Virus record (IMG/VR): IMGVR_UViG_3300033047_000026
Location: 1 to 47,946 of that record
Length of the DNA: 47,946 nt
Source: a virus
Strand: one strand, 5' to 3'
The position numbers were made by a program, and so were the translations under genes. Under the pieces are notes generated by a model, which was not told the origin of the DNA, searched no databases, and saw only the letters and a list, made by a program, of their open reading frames with translations. Below are positions 1 to 10,203 of this stretch, one piece after another; positions within the stretch are counted from its first letter, which is position 1, and each line of letters begins with the position of its first letter.

Positions 1-12
1 CTAAGTATCCAG

Positions 13-2205
13 TTACAACTGCGTGTCAGCTGTATTTCTACCCACTATTAGAAAAAGAAATGTGATCTTTTGCAAAACCCAACCCTGACCGTCGTCCCCA
101 TCGCCATCGATAGATGGGAAGATAAAATCTCCCGGAGTCATAATAAAGCCGACCTGAATACCTAATGAATAAGGAGATTCTGAGCCAGTCGTTCGAATAG
201 ACTTTCTCATGGCAATACCTATCGTTGACTGAGCGCGAGAATGAGCCAGCAATGTCGGAGTATTTGTGTCAACTACAATTGTTTCATTCGTTGTGGACTG
301 AGCGCATGGGGCCTTGCCTCTTCGCTTGACTAAATCAGGCTGATTCTCTATAGCTTTTGATTCTAGACGTTCTCCATTAACAACCTCTCGGAATATTTCT
401 GCATCCTGCGAGAATTCAAAACCTTCCTCAGCATCATCTTCCGATTGAGATTGATTGCTTGAGGTTTCCAACATCTTACTTACGCCCTTATCCCGAAGAT
501 AAAGATTTATATCTTCCTTTTCAACCGGGCCAAGAATACTATAAGTCTGAGGAAGACGAGTCTCATTTATTGAATCGTATGTCAATGTAGAAAAGGTATA
601 TGAACAACGGATATTGCCACCCATAATAGCAATAGGAGCAGGAGATATAACCATAGGAACTTTGGTGGAGCTAAAATCGCTTTCAGTAACAGGAACGCAG
701 TCGGCCTCATTATCTGGCCTCGGCTCTATGTCCGTTCTTTGAATAATCCATGGATTATCCTCGTTACCTGAAAAGGTAACGATAATACGTCCAAGATGCT
801 GACGAACCTGTATCCTCAAGCTTCTATCCTTGAACAAAGAACGGCCTGTAGCGCCTCTATATGTAGAAAGCCTTCTCAACTTCTTGCCGTCTGTTAAACC
901 TACTGTCTGAACAGGTCCGTCGTCGCCTGTACTTCCATCTCCACAAGGAGAATCCTCACCTGTCGATTCGGACTTACTTTCTGTTTCGCCCTCTTCCTTA
1001 ATAGGCTTAGTCTCATAAACAACGCCTGCGTGACAAAATATGGGGTTTGAGTTCTCTGGTATAATAATCCAATATTCATGACCTTGATCTAAGTTATGAC
1101 AATCATCACGAAACGGCCCTTCTAAACCAACGCCAAGCTGTATCATATAGTACGCTTGTCTTGTGAAATCAAATCTCTTCAAGGCGTTTATATCTACATT
1201 GCCTTCTCCGTCAAGCTCTATAAGTGCCTCTTGGGGAATTGTTCCATTTTCATTTTCAGGAATAGAATTTACATCAAGATATTTAAACTCTTCTCGCATT
1301 ACGAAACGAGAACTACCTAAATTTGGAATATCGCTCTGTATGGCATCCTTTGTAAACTCAACATAAAAGTCTTGTCCCTGAAACAATGGAGTTCTCTTAA
1401 CTGTTCTCCAATGAATGCCTGGATTTATCCCAAAGAATACATCTTCTTCGCTTGACGCATTGGGTTGCAATTCCTCTAACCTAGCAATAGGGCTGCCTGA
1501 TTTGTTTGCAAGTTGAGCAGGAGCTAGCCAGTCAGAACCAGTTGTTTTTTCAATGCCTTCCTCGTTGGAAGTATTAGCAGCAGCGTTTATAACGGAATAA
1601 CCCCATCGAGAGGAAAACTGATATTGTAGTCTCTCGAATTCGTCTTCAGGCTCAATATCTTCCTCAGAAGGGCGGACAAGATAACTAGAATACAAGCTAC
1701 CTGTGTTTATCCACATATGATGAGATGCCTGAGGTAAAGACTGAACGCCTTCGCCTCCCTCAACTGTCAACAATGGCAAATCATCTGGACCTGTAATAAG
1801 ATCTTTTCGTATACCGCTATAGAACTCAAGCCTTTCGAGAGGCGTAACTTTCGATGTTTTCTCATCAATAATAGACTGGTTCTTTGTCGCTTCGTCTTCT
1901 GATTCTTTTCTTTTGACAGCGCAGATAAAGTTATGCTGATACTGCGGCTTCTCAGCCAGATAGATACCGTCTATACGGTCTCCTGTTACAGTAGTTACTG
2001 CACGAAGCTTTTGTCTCATATGTTCTGGGGCTGAGACAATCGTTTCAGGAGAAAAGATAAATCCCTGATCCTGGCGACGGCGACGATACATGGGCTTGTT
2101 TTCCCAAATAGTACAAGCGCATTGTAGCTTCCCTTGAAAACCGGGTACTCCGGTCTTGAAAGGATACCCTTGTGGGTCTAGTTTTGGTCCATCACAGTCA
2201 GACAT
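13..2205 (-). CDS. Large tail-tip / baseplate-type protein (730 aa)
   Basis: No exact family recognised. Beta-rich with scattered Cys (such as 'LQCACTIW' near residue 28), acidic spacer regions (around 405-435 and 595-625) and several Trp. The N-terminus starts 'MSDCDGPKLDPQGYPF'. It follows the 1232-aa tip protein with a 1-base overlap, so they are translated in series and probably form one assembly. The gene is complete: its stop lies at 13-15. Receptor contact or tip closure is inferred from position. Confidence 0.75.
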   Translation of the reverse strand: MSDCDGPKLDPQGYPFKTGVPGFQGKLQCACTIWENKPMYRRRRQDQGFIFSPETIVSAPEHMRQKLRAVTTVTGDRIDGIYLAEKPQYQHNFICAVKRKESEDEATKNQSIIDEKTSKVTPLERLEFYSGIRKDLITGPDDLPLLTVEGGEGVQSLPQASHHMWINTGSLYSSYLVRPSEEDIEPEDEFERLQYQFSSRWGYSVINAAANTSNEEGIEKTTGSDWLAPAQLANKSGSPIARLEELQPNASSEEDVFFGINPGIHWRTVKRTPLFQGQDFYVEFTKDAIQSDIPNLGSSRFVMREEFKYLDVNSIPENENGTIPQEALIELDGEGNVDINALKRFDFTRQAYYMIQLGVGLEGPFRDDCHNLDQGHEYWIIIPENSNPIFCHAGVVYETKPIKEEGETESKSESTGEDSPCGDGSTGDDGPVQTVGLTDGKKLRRLSTYRGATGRSLFKDRSLRIQVRQHLGRIIVTFSGNEDNPWIIQRTDIEPRPDNEADCVPVTESDFSSTKVPMVISPAPIAIMGGNIRCSYTFSTLTYDSINETRLPQTYSILGPVEKEDINLYLRDKGVSKMLETSSNQSQSEDDAEEGFEFSQDAEIFREVVNGERLESKAIENQPDLVKRRGKAPCAQSTTNETIVVDTNTPTLLAHSRAQSTIGIAMRKSIRTTGSESPYSLGIQVGFIMTPGDFIFPSIDGDGDDGQGWVLQKITFLFLIVGRNTADTQL

Positions 2206-5200
2206 CAGTCATCTCTCTTCTTCTGCTTAACATCAAGCAGAACGTTCTTTGGAGTAAAGGTTAATCCTCTTATATTTCCTTCGGCATCTTGATAATAAAA
2301 TCTTGTATATCCTGAAGATGAAACAAACCCCACAGTAGGTATGTCGCTAATGGACATTGTTTCTTTGAAAGATTCAATCGCTGATGGCTCATAAGGGAAA
2401 AGTATATTTGTGTTTTTATCATTGAGACCTCGTATAACCGAGTCGTCCAGTTCTCCTACACAAAAAACTGGTCTAGCGTTTGGTGAAGTCGGGTCCAGGT
2501 CTGATAAAAGCGACTTTGTATCAGGATCGAATATGCCAGAATCGAATGTTCTAACAAATAGCATTCCGTCTACTATATATGAGATATTGATTCTATTGGT
2601 AAAATCATCTACCACAGCACTTAAATTTGAGATATATGCTGGCTCTTCAATCTCATTATGCTTATGGAAAAATAAACCGTCCCGAGCATCATCCCCTTCT
2701 CTAGGCCCATACCAGCTTCTACCACTATCTGAACTAATTCTAGCGTAAAGAAGACCATTCTCTACATATAAAACCTTTAGACTTCTTCTAGCATCTTTAA
2801 AGGGAACATAATTAACTTGTGCAAAACCTTCAGAAAAGTCTTCAAAATCGCCTGCCTGTTCAAATCTTAAAAACTTTGCAGCAGTATCTTCTTCTCTGTC
2901 AACATTTTCTTGTTTTCGCTGCTCAGTTATATCAAGCTGCTCATTCAGGAATTCGCCAGAAATATTTCCCACAACAACATAAGATACAGTCTGTCTGACC
3001 TGTTTTCCTTCTTCTGTAAAATGAGCAACTCCAAAGTCAGCAGGAGTATCTTTATCGAATATTACCGGCCTTCTCCATGCTTTGAAGGCATCTTCGGCAA
3101 CCATAATTCCAGATGGTATTTCTTTTTGCATCAGCGTACCGCCGGTCACATAAAACAGGTGGATATTTCCTGATTCGAAATCAGTTATAGCATATGGAAA
3201 GGAAACATCTTCGCTTCCTGCCGTAAATACCACTCCCTTATGGTCGAACCATGTGTCTCCCAAATCAGAGCTAACAAGACAAGATATCTCAGTCGTGCCG
3301 CCATCCACAACATCTCCGTTGCCTGGCTGAGTTCCGTATTCACCGACGTTAGCCTTTGTGTCTTCATAGAAGACATACCAATTACCCTTGGCGTCAAAAC
3401 ATGTTGTAGCATTGCCTGCTATTCCTACTCTTATCTCTTCGTATATATCCTCATTTATAGTTATCATCTCTATAGTAACGTTCTCTATAAACTTCAATAC
3501 TTCGCCTTCAATACGAAGACTGTCATCTGAATAATATCTAGAGTCAAGCAAAATAAATTGCTCGCCACCACGAAGAGCGCCTGCATAAACAAAGCCAACA
3601 TTATCAATGACTTCCCTTGAATTAGGGAAGATAAAAGTAGCCGATCTTTCTCTTAGGCTTAAAAATCCCTTTGTTGGAGTGTATCTTAGTCGGATGTTCT
3701 TTATCTTACGATTATCAAGTCCTGTAACAGTTATGACCCCATTGCTGTCATCATGAACAAAAGACGGCTGAATCTTCTCATAAACCTCTGAAGGGTTCTT
3801 TAGTCCACGAACAATCATGCCGCCCTCAACCGTTATTTCTGTTCCCTTAGCATAGCCAGGCTGATTGCCAATAATCTTATCAAAACCTATAACATCTAAA
3901 GAGTCCTGAGTTGCGCTTTCTATATCTGGCGGATTGTGATTCAAACTATTATCTAGGACATCATGCTCAACCTTCTGTAGTTGACGACGAATGTCACTAT
4001 CTCTAATCTCAGTCCACTTCAAAATTGTTTCCGAACTATCTGAATCAGCAAAAAGCAAATAAGCTCTCTCGGCATACGGATGAATGCCTATGCTCATACT
4101 CTCTCCGCCAACAGGATTAGTAAAGACCCAAATACCTCCATCTGGCTCTAGCGCGAACTGTGGGGTAAACCGCTCAATAAAAATACGCCCTCGCTTAGAG
4201 AGTGGAATGAAGAAGAACGGAGTACGAATAAACATGTCCGCCTGAAGGGTTCCACTTGTGCAGGCTTGATCTGTAACGAAGAATTCATTACAACTTCTAA
4301 CGAAGTAAGCACCGCCTTCAATTGAAGACATCTTTACGCTATCAAACTTAGCACTTGTAAGATCATAATTACTACGACCTGGCACGTTGTTTCTAATAAG
4401 ATCGAGGTTAGGAAATCCGATACCAGTTGTATCTGGGTTCTCTGCATCTGGTTTACTTGCAGTCCTAATAGCAGCAGCAAGATCTCGCTGATACCCGTAC
4501 TTCTCGTTATCAAAGACTGCGCTATTTACATGGTCGCTAATATCAAACAAAAAACCTCGAAGAAGTCTCGAAGAACTATCACTTTCAACTATCAACTCTC
4601 CATTATCAGTAAAGCCTGGACCAAAATCAATAAAACTATCTAAGAATGATATCCACCATTCCTGGTCTTTAATCAAGTCAGCAGGAATCAATAACTCTAC
4701 TGCGCCAGCAAAGCCAGCATCGACAGAGAATATACCCCTAGTGTCTGCCGCATAGTAGCCTAGAATAAATGGACTTTTAGTCTTTGTATCATTAAGAACT
4801 TCAATTAGTCTTTGTCCCTGAATCTCTTCAAGTATTAATTTATCTTCTCTCTGCTCTACCGTTAGCTCTATATTCGCTCTAGTTTCTTCATCATCTGCCA
4901 AGTCTTCAAGATCGGCTCGAATATTTTGAGAAAATACATTATGTTCCTTGTGAACATAGAAATTAAATGGCTTGAAATTCCAAGCTTTAACTTGATCGAT
5001 ACTAATACGGGCAACTGATGGACCAGGGAATACAAAAAAGAAACTTCTAGTTTCAATAGCATGACGAAGCTCGTCATTCAATACCGCATAATAAGATATG
5101 TACAAACGATTGCCAGCTTCAAGCGGTGGGATAGCAGGCTCACTTCCTTGCTGGGGGGTGCCATTGAGAGCTTCTTTCGTTAACTTAATTCGTATCTTCC

Positions 5201-5903
5201 TGTCAACAAGATCATCGCCACCGTTGTTTTTGAATACATTCGACCCGCCCCGAGAACCACCTGCGTTATTGTCTCCTCGGTAGTCATATTTTCTTTCGTC
5301 ACGAAATATATCAACAAACAAATTATCTTCCGGTTCGAATGATGCAGATATTTGGCCTGTACTATCTATTCTCCACCCTCTGAATCTATCGCCAGGAGAA
5401 GCTCCGATATTCTCAAGTTCTTCGACTGTAAACTCAAGAGGAGCAAGAGTCACTCCAAGAACTCCCGCGACAGGCACCGGCATCCTGTATTCAAATATAC
5501 CTTCTTCATGAGTTCTAGCTTCCTCAAGAATTTGCTCAGTAAGAGTTATAGTTCGATTGATTCGATTCTCACCATCCATAAAGTGAAATATAAACTTCGA
5601 TATAGTTGGTTCAAAATCGCCAAGCATTCGACAACCCAAAGCGCCACCGATGCCAGCGCCAGCACCTCCGCCAAGACCACCGAATATTCCAGCCACGCCT
5701 CCGCCGCCAGCTAAATCATTCAGTGTTGTGCCTGTAACTCCCGATCGAACAGAGTATTGAAGCTCAGCGCTGATACGATTAGACGGAAGAATCTTGACCT
5801 CATTATCGCGTATGGTAGCTACTTCAGGAATGCCGCCCTGAGCAATAAGCTCAAGCACATTGAATGCGGTAGCGCCTTGGACAAATGGAGCGCATCTACT
5901 CAT
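2205..5903 (-). CDS. Large tail-tip protein with Asp-box propeller-like region (1232 aa)
   Basis: Directly after the tape measure, so a distal-tail, tip or baseplate-hub component is expected. A Gly-rich flexible segment lies at residues 65-92 ('LAGGGGVAGIFGGLGGGAGAG'), perhaps membrane-active. Beta-rich blocks follow. Two clear Asp-box (BNR) motifs, 'SSDLGDTW' (about residue 877) and 'SSDSGRSW' (about 1057), suggest a beta-propeller that commonly binds or cuts glycans. I see no sialidase catalytic set, so binding is more likely than hydrolysis. The stop overlaps the start of the last gene by 1 base. Confidence 0.8.
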   Translation of the reverse strand: MSRCAPFVQGATAFNVLELIAQGGIPEVATIRDNEVKILPSNRISAELQYSVRSGVTGTTLNDLAGGGGVAGIFGGLGGGAGAGIGGALGCRMLGDFEPTISKFIFHFMDGENRINRTITLTEQILEEARTHEEGIFEYRMPVPVAGVLGVTLAPLEFTVEELENIGASPGDRFRGWRIDSTGQISASFEPEDNLFVDIFRDERKYDYRGDNNAGGSRGGSNVFKNNGGDDLVDRKIRIKLTKEALNGTPQQGSEPAIPPLEAGNRLYISYYAVLNDELRHAIETRSFFFVFPGPSVARISIDQVKAWNFKPFNFYVHKEHNVFSQNIRADLEDLADDEETRANIELTVEQREDKLILEEIQGQRLIEVLNDTKTKSPFILGYYAADTRGIFSVDAGFAGAVELLIPADLIKDQEWWISFLDSFIDFGPGFTDNGELIVESDSSSRLLRGFLFDISDHVNSAVFDNEKYGYQRDLAAAIRTASKPDAENPDTTGIGFPNLDLIRNNVPGRSNYDLTSAKFDSVKMSSIEGGAYFVRSCNEFFVTDQACTSGTLQADMFIRTPFFFIPLSKRGRIFIERFTPQFALEPDGGIWVFTNPVGGESMSIGIHPYAERAYLLFADSDSSETILKWTEIRDSDIRRQLQKVEHDVLDNSLNHNPPDIESATQDSLDVIGFDKIIGNQPGYAKGTEITVEGGMIVRGLKNPSEVYEKIQPSFVHDDSNGVITVTGLDNRKIKNIRLRYTPTKGFLSLRERSATFIFPNSREVIDNVGFVYAGALRGGEQFILLDSRYYSDDSLRIEGEVLKFIENVTIEMITINEDIYEEIRVGIAGNATTCFDAKGNWYVFYEDTKANVGEYGTQPGNGDVVDGGTTEISCLVSSDLGDTWFDHKGVVFTAGSEDVSFPYAITDFESGNIHLFYVTGGTLMQKEIPSGIMVAEDAFKAWRRPVIFDKDTPADFGVAHFTEEGKQVRQTVSYVVVGNISGEFLNEQLDITEQRKQENVDREEDTAAKFLRFEQAGDFEDFSEGFAQVNYVPFKDARRSLKVLYVENGLLYARISSDSGRSWYGPREGDDARDGLFFHKHNEIEEPAYISNLSAVVDDFTNRINISYIVDGMLFVRTFDSGIFDPDTKSLLSDLDPTSPNARPVFCVGELDDSVIRGLNDKNTNILFPYEPSAIESFKETMSISDIPTVGFVSSSGYTRFYYQDAEGNIRGLTFTPKNVLLDVKQKKRDD

Positions 5904-5920
5904 ATACTATCCTCATGTGA

Positions 5921-8900
5921 TTAGTTTCTCATATTTAGATCATCGACAACTTTGTGGGCAGCGGACTCGGTTATCATGCGGAAAGAACGATAAATTTCTT
6001 TCTTTAGTTCTTCCACAATCTGTCTTTTATCGCTAGGTATAAGTTCTATTCTAACCCTATAGGTATCGACAGCGGAAGCCGTAGCCCTTTCAATAAGGCT
6101 TGCAGTTCCGCTTGATGAAGTAGGAGGGTCTATAGGTGTTCTACTGATAGAATCCGGAGAGCCTGTGGACGTTCTACTAATAGAACCCGATGGCCTATCT
6201 GATCCGTCAAGAAATTCGCTTGTGCCGTAACGACTGCCTTCTGCGCCTGCGGCACCTGTACCTAGGTGTCTACCCGTCTCTGACATCCAAGACATCACAG
6301 CTTTTGAGACCTCCGCAGGATCCAGAGCCCCACTTGCTTGCGTAAACAAGGAAGCAAGCGGATTGCTTTCGGTCATTGACTGTAGCCATTCATCAGTTAG
6401 TCCTGAATTGTCGCCGATTATACCACCTGGTACATATCTTTGCGAGTTCTCAAAGCCTCGACCGCCAAAGCCTGTTCTAACGCCAACAGTTCTATTATTG
6501 GTAGCAGCCATCATTCCGCCAAGACGAGTATTTTGGTCCACAACAATCTTAGTAAACATGCCTTCGCCGGTCATCATGGAACTAATAGCAGATACCCAGC
6601 CATCTCTAATAGTTTTGGAAAGACCTGCTTGCTTCGTTCTCTCTGATGTAATCTTTCCATCCATCTCAAGAAGTTCCGTTGTCATCTGGAATTCTAATCT
6701 CTTTGCTTCTTCGATCTTGCCAGAAGCCTCAAGCATCTGTATTTCTGCTTGGTAACTTAGTTCCATCTCTCTTCTTTGAGCCTGTATAGCCTGAATGACT
6801 GCTTCAATAGCTTGAACTTGCCGGAATATCATAGAAGCAGAAGCTCCTACGCCCATGGCAAGATTTTGAGACAACTGAACCTGATTAGCCAAGACGCCTT
6901 CGGCTGCTCGGGCTTGCTCTTCGAGGCCAGCGTATTTTTGAGATACAGAGCTAACAATATCATTTCTCTGAACTTCTTTTTGACCAATCTCTGTTTGAAG
7001 CTGCAAAATCTGAATCATAACTTCACGAGCGCTTATACCTTCAGCCAGTCCTTCAGTAATGTTGTCTAGCATCTTCTCGCTAATACCGGACCCGGAATCA
7101 GCCGCTTGCTGAAGAGCCTCTTTGATGGCATCTAGTTGTTCAACAGGAGGTCGTGCGCCGTCTCTTCCGTCTCCCTCTTGTCGTTGATTGATAATTTCAT
7201 TTAGATTCTGCAATGCAGCAATAGCGCCATGTCTAGATGAGATGCTTCTATCAAGATCATCTAAAAGAGCCGCTTGTTGTCCAGGCTCGTACCCAAACCC
7301 AAGATTTATTGAGCCTCCGCCGCCCATAGACTGCAACTGTATCAAAGTCTGGTATGCACCAATTTGTGAATCGAGCAAAGCTTCTTGTCTTTCAACTTCG
7401 AAAGTAACAAGTTGCATTGCTGCTCTAATTCTCTCAATAGCACCCTGTCTCTCTTGTTCTGCTTTATACGCTGCTTCTTCTGCTTTTACTTGATCTTTTA
7501 GCTCTGTTAGCGTCTCAGAAGCCTCTCTTCTGAGTCTATTCATCTGCTTATGCTGATCACTCATAGCATCAGCAGATCTTTCTAATGGATCGGTAAAGAG
7601 GTTAGCGAATGTACTCCCCATACCACCCATTCTGTCTGTCTGATCGCTATTTATCTCAAGCTCTAAATCCCTTATTTTTTCTTGCTTCTTAATAAGAGCA
7701 TCAAGCTCTTCATTAGGAACCATGCCTCTAAGTCGATTGGCTTGTCCTGACTTTTGTTGAAAGCTAGTCTCCGATTGAGAGTTCATCGTTTCTTTTAAGC
7801 CACTAAGACCTAAAACAAACTCTTCATAAATCATCGTTCCTACTTTAAACCCACCAACAGCAGCAGCAAAAGCGCCAGCAATAGTAACACCAACAGCGGC
7901 AACTCCAGCCGCACCGCCTCCGTAGGTACCCGCCGATAAAGCGCCAACGCCGAGGGTACCAACATTGGTTGACATATAGGTCATTGCCGCGCCGCCGGCT
8001 GTACGAAGGGCGGTTCCGCCTACTCTACCAGCCGTACTGCTCGCTCTAGCGGTATGAGGAGATAACTGTCGAAGTCTTCTTCTACCCATAACACTAGCAG
8101 TTCTTCCAAGGCTACTAGTACCTCTCGCCCCAATGCCTCCTCGAAGAATCCTCATTGCGCCGCCTGCTGCGCCGAAGCCACCCAAGACAGATACTACTCT
8201 GAGAATATTACCAGTAATTGCAGCGGTCTTAACTGCTGCATCTCTATTTTGCTCAAGAGTTTGCGAGATAAGATTTATTGCTGGCTGCATTTGTTCAGCC
8301 ATCTTTATTTGTATATCTTCCCCAACGGTAACAATTCTACGAACAGACTCTAGCTGGTCTCTCATAGTTTGTTGCCCTGGGTCTCTTGATCTATTCGTAA
8401 TATTTGCGGCAGATATAGCACCAGAGCCTTGCTTATATTCTGCTGTACCGAGTTGCCCTGTTACGAACATAGTGTCAAGTATATCTCGGCCAGTGCCTTC
8501 GAGCATCTCCTTGTTGCCTCGAAGCATCTGTTCAAATATAGGCATCTTTTGGCTTATGCCCTGAAATATCTGATCCAAAGCAGCCATCTCAGCAGAAGAC
8601 TCTCCTGTTGCGTCAGCAAGGAATCTCATATATCCAGTCATCTGCTGAATGGGTAAGTAGGTAAATCCAGTCTGGAATTGCTTCTGCAAGCTAAGGAGTT
8701 CGCTTCTTGTGAACTCGTACTCATCCTTCAGCGCAACAATACGGGCTCTGGTTTGAGATACGCTTTCGCCGTACTTCGCAAAAAGTACACGAGAAGCAAG
8801 CAGTCCCTTATTGAATTCAAAAAGCTGACGTTGAGATGAAACCAGGTCAATACCTAGGGATCTCATAGCCAGAGCAGTAGAGCTAACACCCACGCCAAGA

Positions 8901-9100
8901 GCAGTTATACCCCGGACAGTACCAGACGCAACTTTACCAAAACCACCTACAAGCTTGCTGGCCCTCGTAGCTTGTTTACCTGTTTTGTCAAATGATTGAC
9001 TGACCTGACCAAGCTGCTGAACCAATTGGTCAGCGCCTTGCTGTCCAAACGTGACAACAAGGGATCGATATATAGCTTGTGGATCTTGAGGGGGTGGCAA
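5921..9100 (-). CDS. Tail tape measure protein (1059 aa)
   Basis: Determines tail length and carries DNA during ejection. Typical tape-measure features: long coiled coils (residues 460-760, with Gln/Glu/Ala-rich helices such as 'LEQNRDAAVKTAAITGN'), a central hydrophobic Gly/Ala-rich segment (about 365-425, 'GAAGVAAVGVTIAGAFAAAVGGFKVG'), and a disordered Ser/Thr/Gly C-terminal stretch (965-1020) followed by a final basic helix. The start is TTG (9100) with AGAGG 7 bases upstream; no earlier ATG fits. Length predicts a tail of roughly 160 nm using 0.15 nm per residue. The gene is followed by the tail-tip proteins in the usual order. Confidence 0.9.
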   Translation of the reverse strand: MPPPQDPQAIYRSLVVTFGQQGADQLVQQLGQVSQSFDKTGKQATRASKLVGGFGKVASGTVRGITALGVGVSSTALAMRSLGIDLVSSQRQLFEFNKGLLASRVLFAKYGESVSQTRARIVALKDEYEFTRSELLSLQKQFQTGFTYLPIQQMTGYMRFLADATGESSAEMAALDQIFQGISQKMPIFEQMLRGNKEMLEGTGRDILDTMFVTGQLGTAEYKQGSGAISAANITNRSRDPGQQTMRDQLESVRRIVTVGEDIQIKMAEQMQPAINLISQTLEQNRDAAVKTAAITGNILRVVSVLGGFGAAGGAMRILRGGIGARGTSSLGRTASVMGRRRLRQLSPHTARASSTAGRVGGTALRTAGGAAMTYMSTNVGTLGVGALSAGTYGGGAAGVAAVGVTIAGAFAAAVGGFKVGTMIYEEFVLGLSGLKETMNSQSETSFQQKSGQANRLRGMVPNEELDALIKKQEKIRDLELEINSDQTDRMGGMGSTFANLFTDPLERSADAMSDQHKQMNRLRREASETLTELKDQVKAEEAAYKAEQERQGAIERIRAAMQLVTFEVERQEALLDSQIGAYQTLIQLQSMGGGGSINLGFGYEPGQQAALLDDLDRSISSRHGAIAALQNLNEIINQRQEGDGRDGARPPVEQLDAIKEALQQAADSGSGISEKMLDNITEGLAEGISAREVMIQILQLQTEIGQKEVQRNDIVSSVSQKYAGLEEQARAAEGVLANQVQLSQNLAMGVGASASMIFRQVQAIEAVIQAIQAQRREMELSYQAEIQMLEASGKIEEAKRLEFQMTTELLEMDGKITSERTKQAGLSKTIRDGWVSAISSMMTGEGMFTKIVVDQNTRLGGMMAATNNRTVGVRTGFGGRGFENSQRYVPGGIIGDNSGLTDEWLQSMTESNPLASLFTQASGALDPAEVSKAVMSWMSETGRHLGTGAAGAEGSRYGTSEFLDGSDRPSGSISRTSTGSPDSISRTPIDPPTSSSGTASLIERATASAVDTYRVRIELIPSDKRQIVEELKKEIYRSFRMITESAAHKVVDDLNMRN

Positions 9101-9168
9101 AAGAGTACCTCTATACTAAGTGCTTAAAATAAGCGCTGCTTCTAGAGATACTTCGGCTTTTTTGGGGT

Positions 9169-9187
9169 TAGACCCTTCTAGGGTCTA
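9169..9187. repeat. Hairpin, 7-bp stem, upstream of the membrane-protein stop / before the tape measure region
   Basis: TAGACCC pairs with GGGTCTA around a 5-base loop, in the 107-base gap between the membrane protein and the tape measure gene. The minus-strand bases after the stem are not T-rich, but the plus strand upstream carries TTTTTT. Shape matches the hairpin at 21799-21819. Confidence 0.5.
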
Positions 9188-9207
9188 CTACGTCGGGTGG
9201 TAAATCT

Positions 9208-9474
9208 TCAAACAAACAGCGAAAGAAGGAACGCTGTCAAGATTCCGCCAAAAATGCATGGCAAGAATCTGGTCAACGGAAATATTGCACAAGCAATGCA
9301 GCAAACCGCAAACAGGAGGATTATCCCTCCTAAATACAAGAAAATGGCAAACAGACTCCCAACGAGGGTCGTAGCAAGGCTTTCATTCAGGGCTCCCAAA
9401 TTTGCAGCCCAATAGCCTATGCCAATAAAGAAGCCCACGATAAGGTCTAGAACACTGAAATTTGGCTCGTTCAT
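9208..9474 (-). CDS. Small membrane protein, about three membrane segments (88 aa)
   Basis: Almost entirely hydrophobic: segments at about residues 8-25 ('LIVGFFIGIGYWAANLG'), 32-60 and 66-88 ('CIFGGILTAFLLSLFV'). Location between the chaperones and the tape measure is unusual. Holin-like or tail-ejection roles could be imagined, but there is no lysis gene nearby. A longer TTG-initiated form would start at 9489. No strong ribosome binding site is seen for either; I prefer ATG 9474. Confidence 0.6.
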   Translation of the reverse strand: MNEPNFSVLDLIVGFFIGIGYWAANLGALNESLATTLVGSLFAIFLYLGGIILLFAVCCIACAIFPLTRFLPCIFGGILTAFLLSLFV

Positions 9475-9506
9475 ACTAATAGACGCCAATGCGTTATTGC
9501 ATGTGA

Positions 9507-9986
9507 TTATTCTCCTGAAGATTCTTCTTGTCCACTGGAATTCTCAAAAAGTTCCCTCACTTGCTCTAGTACCTCTTCTTCGTATTCTGGCTCAAAGAGC
9601 TTCAGTGCTTGCTCTAGGCCATCGACCAGGGCAAGGGCAACTACTGGGTTGAGTTTTTCAATAGACTCTATTGTAGGTTCAACAGGTTTTCCTGACTCAT
9701 CAACGAAATCCCAAGACTTTATCAGCATAGCCACTCTTTGCATCCTAACGGTACTCAGGTTCATTGCAAACTCGCCGTCTGGTGTTGTGGAAGTAGCCAA
9801 GTCGATCAATGCAACCGTATCGCTGTAGTTCGGCTCTCTAAATGCTATACGGTACTTTTCGCATTGCTCGATATTTTTTGGCCTATTTGCATCATCAGTC
9901 CAAGCAATCGCTCTTCCATTTTTTGTTTCCGAAACGAAAAGATCTACATAGACCTCATCTGATTCCAATATAAATAGCTTACTCAT
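9507..9986 (-). CDS. Tail assembly chaperone-like protein (159 aa)
   Basis: The N-terminal half is a beta domain of the tail-chaperone type ('ESDEVYVDLFVSETKNGRAIAW'). The C-terminal half has the pattern 'AMLIKSWDFVDESGKPVEPTIESIEKLNPVVALALVDGLEQAL', which resembles siphophage chaperones ('W ... D ... GKP' then a helix). The last residues are acidic and Ser-rich. With the 148/70-aa pair, it would make three chaperone-type frames ahead of the tape measure. Alternatively this is a structural tail protein. Start ATG 9986 has an AAGGG ribosome binding site. Confidence 0.65.
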   Translation of the reverse strand: MSKLFILESDEVYVDLFVSETKNGRAIAWTDDANRPKNIEQCEKYRIAFREPNYSDTVALIDLATSTTPDGEFAMNLSTVRMQRVAMLIKSWDFVDESGKPVEPTIESIEKLNPVVALALVDGLEQALKLFEPEYEEEVLEQVRELFENSSGQEESSGE

Positions 9987-10198
9987 TATTTACCCTTCAT
10001 TGATAGTAAACCGTTTCCGATAGCCATCATTCTGTATTTTACTAAGAGAATTCCCATGTGCTGGTTATAGTCAATCGGGCGTAATCTTCGGATGTGTTCC
10101 AAGCTCCATCCGTATTCTGACGCAAACATATGCTCAGCTAGACCTTCTGGAACCTTACCCGAATCAAGTAGAGTTCCTGAGAAGAGGTCTGACGCCAC
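9986..10198 (-). CDS. Tail assembly chaperone, frameshift extension (lambda T-like, 70 aa)
   Basis: This frame begins with GTG and no good ribosome binding site, 5 bases after the stop of the 148-aa gene, in the -1 phase relative to it. The likely expression route is the frameshift at the A8 run, producing a fused protein. The peptide ('GLAEHMFASEYGWSLEHIRRLRPIDYNQHMGILLVKYRMMA') is helical and has the form of the C-terminal extension that recruits the tape measure in G/GT systems. The stop overlaps the next start (TAATG). Confidence 0.75.
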   Translation of the reverse strand: MASDLFSGTLLDSGKVPEGLAEHMFASEYGWSLEHIRRLRPIDYNQHMGILLVKYRMMAIGNGLLSMKGK

Positions 10199-10203
10199 CC
10201 GAA

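Noticed and set aside
8133-8564. Plus-strand open frame of 143 codons opposite the tape measure
   Set aside because: Antisense to a Gly/Ala-rich and coiled-coil coding region; no start signal and composition typical of a shadow.
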